Shown: positions 60,101-64,000 of the stretch, piece after piece
How the letters are laid out: the number at the start of each line of letters is the position of its first letter
Position numbering within the stretch: the first letter of the stretch is position 1
From: CBFHMJ01 sp965656875
Lineage (GTDB): Bacteria > Pseudomonadota > Gammaproteobacteria > Enterobacterales > Alteromonadaceae
Length of the DNA stretch: 64,000 nucleotides
Assembly (NCBI GenBank): GCA_965656875.1
Contig: CBFHMJ010000053.1
Span: 11,913 to 75,912 of the forward strand
Direction of reading: 5' to 3'
Made by a program: the position numbers and the translations under genes
Notes under the pieces: model-generated
Database searches by the model: none
Told to the model about the DNA's origin: nothing
What the model saw: only the letters and a program-made list of their open reading frames with translations

Positions 60101-61754
60101 GTGATTCGTCTTCTGTCAGTACAGCACACTGTTCGTGGCGTTCTGGTCGGAAAATCTGTGTTGGAACACAGGCAAACGAGAAATCTCGTTGCAGACCGGG
60201 TGACTGTTTCAGTGCCTGTTGTTGATCAACCTTGCTCATTAAGGACAGCTGATCCATTTGTAAATCCGGACCTGCCACGATGTTGTGTAATAACGTGGCA
60301 AAGTTGTCACACACCGTCAGAATCGTTGCTTCATCAAACAACGCCAGCGAGTAACCCCAGTGCAAGGTAATTCCGTTCTCATTTCCTTCGGCATGAATCG
60401 AAATATCAAAGTTACTGGTCGTCTTCTGATGTTCTATTTGCGGGCTACCGCCTGACTGGAATTCAATGCTGTCTCGTTCCTGATTATCGAAGGTAAACAT
60501 CAGCTGAACGATGGGGTGTAAACCGGGTTGACGCTGCGGATTTAATGTTTCCACCAGGATTTCAAACGGGAAGGACTGATTTTCTAAATCCGATAATAAC
60601 AAAGGTTGTTGCTGGCGTATCAGGTCACTGAAAGACTGCGCCGGATCGAAGTTAGTACGAACCACGATAGTGTTCAGGAAAACCCCAATCAGCGACGACA
60701 GTTCTTTTTGTTTACGGTTCGCCACCGCTGTACCAACCAGCACATCGTTCACACCGCTGTATTTTGCAATCGTCAATGCGAACGCCGTTTCCAGCAACAT
60801 AAACAGGGTAGTATTCAGGCTACGCGCCAGTCGGCTCAAATCACCTGACAAAGAAGCGGATAATTTCTGCGTGTGTAACTTACCGGAGAAATCATGATCA
60901 TTACGGGGTCTGTCTGTCGGGAACTCATGTTCCAGGGGCGCATCATACAAACGTTCCATCCAGTAATTCAGGAACTTCTCCCTGGCTGGTCCCCGATAAA
61001 AGTCTTGCTCCCATGCCGAAAAATCCAGGTAATCGATTTCCAGTGGCTGCAACGTAAGCGGCTTGTTATAACGGTACGCGGAGTAACACTGATTCAACTC
61101 ATTAATGAATACCGACATCGACTCACCATCGGTTGCGATGTGATGCAATAAGCCACACAACAGATATTCATCGTCAGTTACTTTGAACAGCGTGCCTTTG
61201 ATCATGAAGTCGCTACCAAGATCGAAGGTAATACCGGCAAAGTCTGTGACCTGACGTTGTAGTTGGGCTTGTCGCTCATCCGTTGAAACACCCGACAAAT
61301 CCACCACTGTCAGCGTAAAGTCATCAGCATTCAGCAAGCGCCCAACCGGTGCTCCTTCAACTTCCTGATACACAGTTCGAAGTGGCGCATGACGATTAAT
61401 GATGGTTCGCAGCGCTTTTTCCAGTGATTTAATACACAGCGAAGCATCAAAATTAACGGTCCGAAAAATCGTGTAAGACTTGTTATAAAGCGTTGAATCC
61501 AGCCAGATCCGCTGCTGAGCCATCGACAAAGGAACTGTGCCTGATAAATCGATCTCAGCTTTCGTTATCACCTGCTCATCATCAGACTGAGACCCCGATA
61601 ACAAATCAAGCAGCGCTGCTTTGTTGTCTCGCAACAAATGCTTTACGTCATCCGCGATTTTTCTGGTAGCACGAACAACCAGTTGGCCGTCGTTATCCAG
61701 CGACAGTGAAATTCCCTGCTCTTGTAAAAACTGTAATAAATCAGTGACTTTCAT
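45135..61754 (-). CDS. Five-module NRPS (docking, then 5 x C-A-T): X-Ser-Ser-Val-Ala
   Basis: A 5539-residue synthetase. A TubC-type docking domain (1-50) precedes five modules. His of the C motif / Thr of the A core / carrier Ser: 204/about 670/1070; 1269/1758/2145; 2366/2877/3284; 3506/3981/4379; 4610/5078/5472. A2 and A3 read DVWHFSLIDK and DVWHFSLVDK (serine), A4 DAIWLGGVFK (Val-like), A5 DLFNNALTYK (alanine). A1 reads about DASHIGSITK, not assignable by me. C domains 3-5 open with NIQDIYPL-PLQ and an HH-...-DPY stretch, the layout of dual condensation/epimerisation domains, and carry HHxFxDH in place of HHxxxDG; residues 2-4 would then be D. The last carrier has GAHSL instead of GGHSL. 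The tail EEIEW fits a docking peptide. Confidence 0.95.
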   Translation of the reverse strand: MKVTDLLQFLQEQGISLSLDNDGQLVVRATRKIADDVKHLLRDNKAALLDLLSGSQSDDEQVITKAEIDLSGTVPLSMAQQRIWLDSTLYNKSYTIFRTVNFDASLCIKSLEKALRTIINRHAPLRTVYQEVEGAPVGRLLNADDFTLTVVDLSGVSTDERQAQLQRQVTDFAGITFDLGSDFMIKGTLFKVTDDEYLLCGLLHHIATDGESMSVFINELNQCYSAYRYNKPLTLQPLEIDYLDFSAWEQDFYRGPAREKFLNYWMERLYDAPLEHEFPTDRPRNDHDFSGKLHTQKLSASLSGDLSRLARSLNTTLFMLLETAFALTIAKYSGVNDVLVGTAVANRKQKELSSLIGVFLNTIVVRTNFDPAQSFSDLIRQQQPLLLSDLENQSFPFEILVETLNPQRQPGLHPIVQLMFTFDNQERDSIEFQSGGSPQIEHQKTTSNFDISIHAEGNENGITLHWGYSLALFDEATILTVCDNFATLLHNIVAGPDLQMDQLSLMSKVDQQQALKQSPGLQRDFSFACVPTQIFRPERHEQCAVLTEDESLTFAELQALSESVAASLQQAGIKQGDVVVLSANRTTTMVAGVLGIWLAAAVYVPLDPALPDERISFLLDDCNASLVITQEYLVDQLPVTDIPVLSLEQVTATEATYQPVNVTADSPAYVIYTSGSTGMPKGVLVSHGNVAEKLSSMAMRYELTPDDTMLCFASMSFDASISQLFSPLVAGAKAVIRPGDMNEPDELMAYIIQHEISVIHVVPQYLSLLVSGLVSDEAWIACKLRTVISGGDVLDGSLVSQWFERIKDKPVSLYNSYGPTETTITACTWKVENDEGLSRYPIGLPTPNTQCYVVDGHGMLAPVGVPGELWIAGAGVAVKYLNQPALTAERFIPDPFATTDASTGYRLYKSGDKVVRQADGSIMFLGRIDQQVKIRGFRIEPGEIESTMKWCDTVLDAAVITEGEGEECRLHAFVVLSEAGDVALLKDMLLSRLPEYMLPDEFTVIDALPLTISGKVDRKALANLPSHNVNSNIIAPRNEVESRILEIWLGLLPDTEISVTSNFFDSGGHSLLATRLASHIRKGFSVDFSLKSLFEAPSIEEQAALVSAQLNQDDDAEDAAVSSRGEIKPVPRDPAGMPVSFAQQRLWFIDKLMSGSSHYNTPKAFRVEGEFDLVAAEQAVQALIQRHEVLRTVFIEKDDFPVQIIRDEVDYSLEVIDWRDLSSEQQQEKLAANVASQYSEAFDLSHDVMIRMRFIRLADTSGALLFNMHHIATDGWSLGVMLREFTALYRHFSTQQPIDLKPLSVQYADYAHWQRNWLTGEVLDQQLNYWTQHLADLPTVHSLPMKAARPEIQQHKGTQLRRELSTAVSDQLKQLATKLQLTPFMLFQGVLALVVSRHSASSDIVIGTPIANRQDKDIEALIGFFVNTLVLRLDTSSDSVLNYFKHVRQVHVDAQAHQDIPFEQLVEYCAAERSTRHSPLFQIMFNYDSAGSQDEQEQLEIPGLSFSRITGMQTEQTDDNASAVAKFDLDIGVYAGTNKVALSWTYDVALFSDEMMNAMFDHYVQLLQDLATREITEKTQLRDCQMLSSAEIAALLQRPAIVEVADDKPLLHGLIEQQAEQTPNAVAVVFDDNVLTYQQLNQQANQLAHGLIARGVLPGDIVAVCLERSVELVVSLLAIVKAGAAYLPLDTAAPQARLAQIETDSSAKLVLTNDAGIKHFKMGVLVSDVQSDASRSAVITNPEISDLTPEDLAYVIYTSGSTGQPKGVQISHHAIVNRLDWMQREYGLTASDNVLQKTPYTFDVSVWEFFWPLREGASLVLAKPDGHKDPGYLSSLINDAQISVLHFVPSMLNVFMQQTEFAESVRYLFCSGEALETATVETVKQQSPHVAMFNLYGPTEAAIDVSAFACSELFANDSGPFSSGSVPIGKPVQNTSLLVLDNQMNLVPDGAIGELYIGGDNLANGYLGQPALTAERFVQHPFAANETLYRTGDLVRRLADGNLVFTGRADDQVKLHGLRIEPGEIVHQCLACEGITDAVVMVRDERLVAWLVSDADVSEDAMRQQLGQQLPDYMVPSAFVWLDAIPLTTNGKLDRKALPEPGAELSAYVAPETAEQQMLCDVIASVLGLEQVGLNDNFFRLGGHSLLVIKLTSELRQRGYHAELYDVYRASSVAELAAQINLVTAERSIPENLIPVDCNQITPEMVTLATVTDAELACLTAQVPGGAANIQDIYPLGPLQAGMLFHHRMAEGQNDPYVTGSMYEFDSETDARLFLDALQRVVSRHDVLRTAIFWDALSQPLQVVLRDVVLSPVFIETSADSSAKQQLQQLVEPGKQFMDLQQAPGIRLFAAADKESGRYYLAVQLHHIFSDHISLDIFIDDLQAYMDSPNPVLPDASQYRDFVAATLQSDAVQEQSHQSQRSNVFADMLSTVDEACNLFDLTAESTAQNTIEDALVLLDDEQNLAVRKYAKAQGITPAAIFHAAWALVVQQCAGSADAVFGTVFSGRQQQTNAARSVGLYLNTLPINLDVNVSASELIRQAQQRLVGLMSVEQTPLSDAISHSGLRTPAGGQSALFNSVLNYRHQQSQQARQETATQSDKEAASSLSKVRKVAGFERTNYPVSVSVNEAADGFSFAVQVPASIGAQRIGEYYRQAVDGLLNGVQSDEQTGAANQISLLTPTHKNELQALAQGETVEQTPQTLHQAIEQQVAANPDAIAVRLGDAAVSYQALNQQAEALANYLRASGISSHTGQHQQNDQPVNNTSNAIVAVCLPRSIDMVVALLAIVKAGAAWLPLDPQAPAKRLAEIEADADAMCVLTDETSIEHFKAGVLVAQAIEDGETVVKTTADNPNADDQNSDDQNSDNKEPQQLAYVIYTSGSTGKPKGVQVSHQAIVNRLDWMQRQYQLTGQDKVLQKTPYTFDVSVWEFFWPLREGACLVLAKPDGHKDPEYMSTLMHEQQISVVHFVPSMLNVFVQSETFAPSVRYLFCSGEALPVSTVQQVQQQSPELAIHNLYGPTEAAVDVSYFDCAGLEAEAAFTSPDTGIVPIGKPIQNTGLYVLNEHQVAVPFGARGELYIGGQNLAEGYLGRDDLTNERFITCSSGASGLVNSGERLYRTGDIVRWSADGELVYLGRADEQVKLRGLRVEPGEIRHAILATELSDLTISDAAVIVREDNPGDQRLVAYLVSEQPASDDAITALNQSLTDQLPDYMIPVAWVVLERLPLTVNGKLNRAALPAPEMNTGDDYVAPQTPQQQALCEVFATVLKLERFGLNDNFFMAGGHSLLVMKAVAQLRERGWRLTVAQLFTVTDLTALAELMQPVESDAESTPSAVRIPVDCALITPDMLPLVSLTEQAIHRITSSVAGGSQNIQDIYPLAPLQQGLYFHHQTSTEAGDPYVLGSLLRFDDHDSAAHFIDALTVLTDRHDILRTVILSEGLPEPVQVVQRQVSLPVEMIHADSDQALVSAMQALVEPGKQTQDLSKGPVLQLQRGDCSDGQVYLVVKWHHVFMDHLSLDELYREIALINVGEQHRLPEPVSYRDFVANAVQSDDDMAFFADLLANVSEPTLIYDIHQHEFTPGNARRSGLTFTDEIAEHVRDLAKARQISPAVIFHAAWAMVVSQLSGREQVVFGSVLAGRFDGISQRDVRIGLFMNTLPLCLDLTLSSDALLQQTRECLVALMDREHVALADVQASSQLEQGSELFNALFNYRHMGQDDDHDSSGHVAVTGRKKSFRVDEVETREITHYPFAMSVNERPSGFSCVVHTIDTVEPEALCRYLQTALIQLLNDLDAGGDTMAARLNVLCDKEQLRLRSFGEIGQQTYAPTLTTVAQFMAMAAQYPDGIAVVADGREQSYQALDKASNRIAHQLQQAGVMPGDFVGIFAERGFDLPAAMLGILKAGAAYVPLDPAYPASRIEYICQNSAINTVLVDDSIAAEFQPVAADGNIKAVMMQATAHNAALPDDFDVVDRAAMDPAYVIYTSGSTGQPKGVVVPHRAIIRLVINNDFLSLGPETRFMQAASIAFDAATIELWGPLLNGGCAVMYPQRLPDIDRLNQLINEQQVNTLWLTAGLFNQWVESDTQLPSMRHLLAGGDVLSPSAVVQCQQKHPQVQLYNGYGPTENTVFTTVYPIPANWSETDSIPLGQLINGTSGYVINEQNGLAPEGVAGELIVGGDGLALGYQNAPELTAEKFVELSTGGIKAGDKPERFYRTGDLVRIEGDNLVFIGRADQQIKLRGFRIETTEIENTLNQLDAIGQSAVVLQVTETGDKQLVAYVVADPSVEQSDVNEASIRDYLVAQLPGFMVPAAIMLLAELPLTVNGKLDRRALPVPDFSALAEDHQGPSTPQESLLVQRLADVLKRDPNSISVTANFFALGGHSLIAIKLANQLRSYGFELDLTQIFVAQDLAELAKSMVPCQFTFEAVENGIPADATAITPDMLSLIDLTDAELQRVIQQVSGLSSLHADDTQEAENIQDIYPLAPLQQGLYYHYRMAGAKFDPYVLTSMYAFSQQQDLDAFVNAMQYIMDRYDTLRTVIVHDGLSEPVQVVLRRARVTINFVERAENLTPQQQVEQLIAPGEQWLDLACQPGITMEVVTDNAAGKFYVALKCHHIFIDHISFENIHQEVGDFLQRGIVATHEPRQYRHFIAWIQHQATQQPYQEYFRDTLQQVDEPTLPFGLTDVAGSGQHIDKAVLELSEALTTRIREHASAQRTSSAILFHAAWAMVVGWCSDRDDVLFGTVLSGRSFDSDNKTDSVGLFMNTLPLRVNLAQPAAALLHDVEHNLLNVMQYEHAPLYEVKQYSSVPADMPLFSALLNYRHMELPEGEDGAMSQVQIERFGGHERTNYPFMLSVNDYGTRVSFSAQIAEQVGADRVNAYLEQAVTQLLNALDTSQQTPDLACRLPLLPAAESQQLMAVSGSVATVSDVPLQHFFEQQVQQQPDSPALRFGEQTLSYAELNNRAEQLTGYLKQQLDDRAQFVGVFMDRGINMVVSILAVLKAGRTYVPLDPEYPVSRIDFIVEDTGLSHVLTQTSLLSRLNESITGIALDDDAVQQQISLASPITTPVDVAEDSAAYVIYTSGSTGKPKGVVIRHHSAVALMEWAATRFSREELAGVLATTSVCFDLSIFEMFVPLSHGGSIVMVRSILDLVEQNVADGVTLINTVPSAIQALLEQRALPASLITVNLAGELLQQQLVEQLYDAGVQRVYDLYGPSEDTTYTTCSHRQPGGYNNIGRPVSGTQLFVLDQHQRLVPAGCVGELYVAGNGLAAGYLNRDELTAERFVTVSLPGLAPQRMYRTGDLVRLSPDNLFEYLGRLDQQAKVRGMRIEMGEVENRLLQSDVIAEAAVVTKTDAAGSLYMVGYLVAEPNADSSDDGISDQALIARVDAELRVNLPVYMVPGVFIVLDELPLTPNGKVDKKALMALDVTELADSGYVTPTSDTEQTLCAIWGEILSKPAQDISVTANLFALGAHSLSVVRAVAEITKQLSLTISIQAVFVHPDIRALAAHIDEQRDLSSNTGTSTGPGTTQSDNSSMEEIEW
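53163..53207. repeat. 15-nt tandem repeat inside A domain 3
   Basis: Two perfect copies of ATCAGAATTCTGGTC are followed by a degenerate third. On the coding strand they give repeated Asp-Asp-Gln-Asn-Ser in an Asp/Asn-rich loop just before the A3 core of module 3. The same A domain has another Gln/Asn-rich insertion about 80 residues earlier (HTGQHQQNDQPVNNT). The unit keeps frame and is prone to slippage. Confidence 0.85.
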
Positions 61755-61886
61755 ATATATAACAAGCCTTTATGATGTGGCTGTCGATGCGCAACAGACA
61801 GCCATAAACAAACTAAACATCCTTCCCGGTTTTGTATCGGGCTTCCCCCACTTCAATCATTTGATTGAATCTCTTCAGTCGTTCAT
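61755..61886 (-). other. Gap between methyltransferase-like gene and five-module NRPS, with hairpins
   Basis: This is the longest gap inside the NRPS run. It contains a stem TGGCTGTC/GACAGCCA (61778-61804) and an 8-bp dyad TTCAATCA-TT-TGATTGAA (61852-61869), neither followed by a T run. AAGG lies 12 bases before the NRPS ATG. The hairpins may balance expression of the two genes by processing or pausing. Confidence 0.45.
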
Positions 61887-62774
61887 TTAGCCAAATGAAC
61901 GGCCTGAACGTTGTCGCAGCATTGCCAGCATGTCCTTGTCGAATTCGTCCATTCGATCTTCGAAATATTCTTCTTTAAAGCCGTCGATACGTTTTAGTAA
62001 CGTCATGCTGCGCTGGGTAAATTTGTGAGGTTCAACCAGGGTGACCAGTTCACATTCCTTATTTGCGATCATCGGTTTGATGGTTTCTTCCACCTTGTCG
62101 AGGTCTTCTTTAAAGTCCTTTTCACTGTTGGTTGTGTTGTGGAACAGCATCATGCCGCCGTTATCATTAAGGTGTTGGTAGGTCTCTGAATAAAAACGGA
62201 ATTTATTACCAAAGTCATTCCATGCAAAATCAATCGGTCGGTATTCTTCCGGAATGTTTTCCGCATAGTCTTTAACTCTGGCACCTGCATTTAATGAGAA
62301 CAGATTAGATAAATTCAGCTTGTCGATCAGGCGCACCAGCTTCTGAACATATTTGTCCTCTTCCGGTAGCACTTCGAACGAGAATAAACGCGGCTTGTAA
62401 TCCTGTAGATAGAAAGATGGAATCGGTAAGATCGGCTCGCGACCATATACATCCTGCGTCACCGGATCAGCCCACCAGTCCTCAATATCGTCGTATTTAT
62501 TCCGATTCGGATCAGACAGTTGCTTGTGATATTTCGCTGCTTTTTTCTTCAAAATACGCTGATACATCTGGTGATCTTCCATGTTGTCTTTCAGCGCTTG
62601 TAAAATGAATGGCGTGGTATAGCCCGTGCCAAACTCGACGACAGATTGCGGTCGTAAGAAGCGAATCAGTGAATACAGCGTGACCGACACGTTTTCGGTG
62701 GCCGACAAATACTGATAAGGTGTCACGTCTTCTAAGATGGTTTCGATGAATTCTTCGGTAAGACCCCACTTCAT
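61887..62774 (-). CDS. Class I methyltransferase-like protein embedded between NRPS genes
   Basis: A 295-residue soluble protein. VVEFGTGYTTPFIL (residues 40-53) fits motif I of class I S-adenosylmethionine-dependent methyltransferases, and IDFAWNDFG plus NDNGGMMLFHNTT match the later acidic and post-strand motifs of the Methyltransf_24 group. A long charged insertion (about residues 65-125) separates motif I from the rest, and the C-terminus is acidic and helical. The ATG has AGAGGG 7 bases upstream, and the gene starts only 48 bp after the upstream NRPS, so it is part of the operon. Its place suggests O- or N-methylation of a bound residue or precursor. No partner or target is visible, and a non-methylating relative is possible. 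Confidence 0.7.
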   Translation of the reverse strand: MKWGLTEEFIETILEDVTPYQYLSATENVSVTLYSLIRFLRPQSVVEFGTGYTTPFILQALKDNMEDHQMYQRILKKKAAKYHKQLSDPNRNKYDDIEDWWADPVTQDVYGREPILPIPSFYLQDYKPRLFSFEVLPEEDKYVQKLVRLIDKLNLSNLFSLNAGARVKDYAENIPEEYRPIDFAWNDFGNKFRFYSETYQHLNDNGGMMLFHNTTNSEKDFKEDLDKVEETIKPMIANKECELVTLVEPHKFTQRSMTLLKRIDGFKEEYFEDRMDEFDKDMLAMLRQRSGRSFG

Positions 62775-62822
62775 ATTCTTGCCCTCTTTAATTTTAAGTT
62801 ATTGTTATTTCTAATGAGTTCG

Positions 62823-64000
62823 CTACAGCACGAACTCATCGACCACATTGTCATTTTGATCATCAGCAGAATCGCTGGTTGCGTTAAGCAGGTACTCCAG
62901 TACCTGCGCCTGCTCTTCAATACTTGGCGCTTCAAACAGGCTTTTCAGGGAGAAATCCACACTGAAGGTTTTACGGATATGGCTCGCCAGACGGGTCGCC
63001 AGCAGTGAGTGACCACCACAGTCAAAGAAGTTGTCCGTCACACTGATGTCCTGCGCCGGCAGTAAGCCCTGCCAGATAGTCAGCAACTGTGTCTCCAGTT
63101 CATTGCGCGGACCGGTCACCGTCTCAGCAGCAGCCGTCATGTCCTGATGTGTCAGCGCATGTCGGTCCACCTTGCCACTCACCGTCAGCGGCAGCGCCGA
63201 CAGGCGGTGTAACACCGACGGCACCATGTAATCCGGCAACACAGCCGATAACTGACCGGTCAGCTCAGCCATCAGCTCAGGTTGGTCATCCGCCAGGTCC
63301 GACACCACATAACCGGTCAGCGCCCGCTGTTCACCCTCACCGGTCACCACCACCGCCGCATCCGTCACACCCGGCAACGTCTTCAGCAGGGCCTCCGTCT
63401 CGCCCGGCTCAATCCGGAAACCACGCAGCTTGACCTGATTGTCCAGCCGGCCCAGGAACATCAGCGAGCCGTCCGACAGCCGCACCACCCGGTCGCCGGT
63501 TCTGTACACCCGGTTGTCCGTGTCTGTCGCTGACGACGCATGTGATGCCAGGAACGGGTCCGCCATAAAGCGCTCATCCGTCAGTCCCGGCTGACCGTGA
63601 TAACCCGTCGCCACACCGGCACCACCAATCCACAGCTCACCCGCCACACCGTCCGGCACCAGTCGCGGCGTCAGGTCAGCCGGCGCACAGTCCACCACAT
63701 AACACCGCGTGTTACGGGTCGGGAACCCAACCGGATAACCCGCATAACCCGCCGGCGCACCCGTGGCCGGCACCGGATACGTACAGGCCGTGATGGTGGT
63801 TTCCGTCGGGCCATAACTGTTAAACAGCGCCACCGGCTGACCGGCACCCGCCGTGCGGGTAAAGAACGTCTCCGCCAGCGTCGCTTCCAGCACATCACCG
63901 CCACTGATAACCGTGCGCAGCGCACTCGCCTGCCACGCGTCATCACTCACCATCCCGGACACCAGCAACGACAGGTACTGCGGCACCGTGTGCATCACCG
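62823..64000 (-). CDS. NRPS, C-terminal end (A-T), 5' part outside window
   Basis: The frame is open through the right edge, so the ATG at 63996-63998 is internal. What is seen is the second half of an adenylation domain (SGGDVL, NSYGPTETTITACTYP, RTGDRVVRLSDG, KLRGFRIEPGE, SGKVDRHAL), then a carrier with its Ser in CGGHSLLATRL (codon 63006-63008) and the tail DDQNDNVVDEFVL, which looks like a docking peptide. The visible pocket positions (H, I, G, S, I, T, K) equal those of module 1 in the five-module NRPS, so the two probably load the same amino acid. The A-domain DNA is about 65% GC against about 53% for its neighbours. This protein delivers its peptide to the five-module NRPS. Confidence 0.93.
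   Translation of the reverse strand, partial: VMHTVPQYLSLLVSGMVSDDAWQASALRTVISGGDVLEATLAETFFTRTAGAGQPVALFNSYGPTETTITACTYPVPATGAPAGYAGYPVGFPTRNTRCYVVDCAPADLTPRLVPDGVAGELWIGGAGVATGYHGQPGLTDERFMADPFLASHASSATDTDNRVYRTGDRVVRLSDGSLMFLGRLDNQVKLRGFRIEPGETEALLKTLPGVTDAAVVVTGEGEQRALTGYVVSDLADDQPELMAELTGQLSAVLPDYMVPSVLHRLSALPLTVSGKVDRHALTHQDMTAAAETVTGPRNELETQLLTIWQGLLPAQDISVTDNFFDCGGHSLLATRLASHIRKTFSVDFSLKSLFEAPSIEEQAQVLEYLLNATSDSADDQNDNVVDEFVL

Noticed and set aside
61000..61754. C domain 1 of the five-module NRPS as a lipid-loading starter domain
   Set aside because: The protein has an N-terminal docking domain and another NRPS lies upstream, so this C domain most likely accepts a peptidyl chain.
45135..61754. 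Stand-alone epimerisation domains
   Set aside because: Each module goes from carrier directly to a C domain followed by an A domain; there is no extra 450-residue unit, so only dual-type C domains can be considered.
27694..63533. Many plus-strand frames of 60-130 codons opposite the NRPS genes
   Set aside because: They lie wholly inside conserved minus-strand modules, have no ribosome sites or recognisable domains, and repeat at equivalent places in homologous modules, as expected for shadow frames.
62823..63998. A complete 391-residue gene starting at 63998
   Set aside because: The sequence begins in the middle of an adenylation domain and the frame is open to the window edge, so it is the end of a longer NRPS.
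19298..64000. Hydroxamate siderophore cluster
   Set aside because: Beta-hydroxy-Asp and Ser fit siderophores, but there is no ornithine N-oxygenase, TonB receptor, formyl/acyl-transferase or ferric reductase in the window. Iron binding stays possible but unsupported.

Overview
The window looks like chromosomal DNA of a free-living, probably marine or aquatic, gammaproteobacterium. The grounds are a YaiI/UPF0178 protein, an HAE1-type RND pump under a divergent LysR regulator, a chemoreceptor, a PhoB-type response regulator, exported subtilases, and about 50% GC. This rests on gene families only; no species call is justified. There is no rRNA, tRNA, CRISPR array or insertion sequence that I can see.

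Left part (1-15.8 kb): the 3' end of a chemoreceptor gene; a large exported-sensor hybrid histidine kinase (beta-propeller, HisKA/HATPase, receiver, Hpt) facing a PhoB-type regulator across a short divergent region with an 18-bp perfect palindrome; a 500-bp gap ending in a strong terminator; yaiI; an exported protein distantly like peptidase S51/cyanophycinase; a LysR regulator divergent from an RND adaptor-pump-oxidoreductase operon; and a DUF1428 protein.

Middle (15.9-19.3 kb): two tandem, recently duplicated exported subtilases that share an upstream box at the same distance from their starts. The second carries an extra C-terminal fibrinogen-like domain of different composition.

Right part (19.3-64 kb, all on the minus strand, reading right to left): a large non-ribosomal peptide synthetase (NRPS) locus cut by the window's right edge. 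It runs: the end of an NRPS (A-T), a methyltransferase-like protein, a five-module NRPS, a two-module NRPS, a second two-module NRPS, and a final module with thioesterase. Downstream come two SyrP/AsnO-like Fe(II)/2-oxoglutarate oxygenases, an adaptor-ATPase-permease exporter set, and a fatty-acid desaturase. Ten complete modules and one partial module are visible. Reading the ten specificity positions of each A domain by eye gives: X - Ser - Ser - Val - Ala - Asp - X - Val - X(hydrophobic) - X, then release by the thioesterase. The Asp module together with the SyrP-like oxygenases suggests a beta-hydroxyaspartate residue. Three C domains begin with the motif region of dual condensation/epimerisation domains, which would make the Ser, Ser and first Val residues D. 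Each synthetase begins with a TubC-type (beta-hairpin) docking domain and each upstream one ends in a short acidic-hydrophobic tail, so the order of proteins can be read from the sequence.

The start of the assembly line, including any lipid-loading C domain, lies outside the window, so the product class (lipopeptide or other) is open. A-domain readings, D-residue assignments and the peptide itself are inference; domain identities are directly visible.
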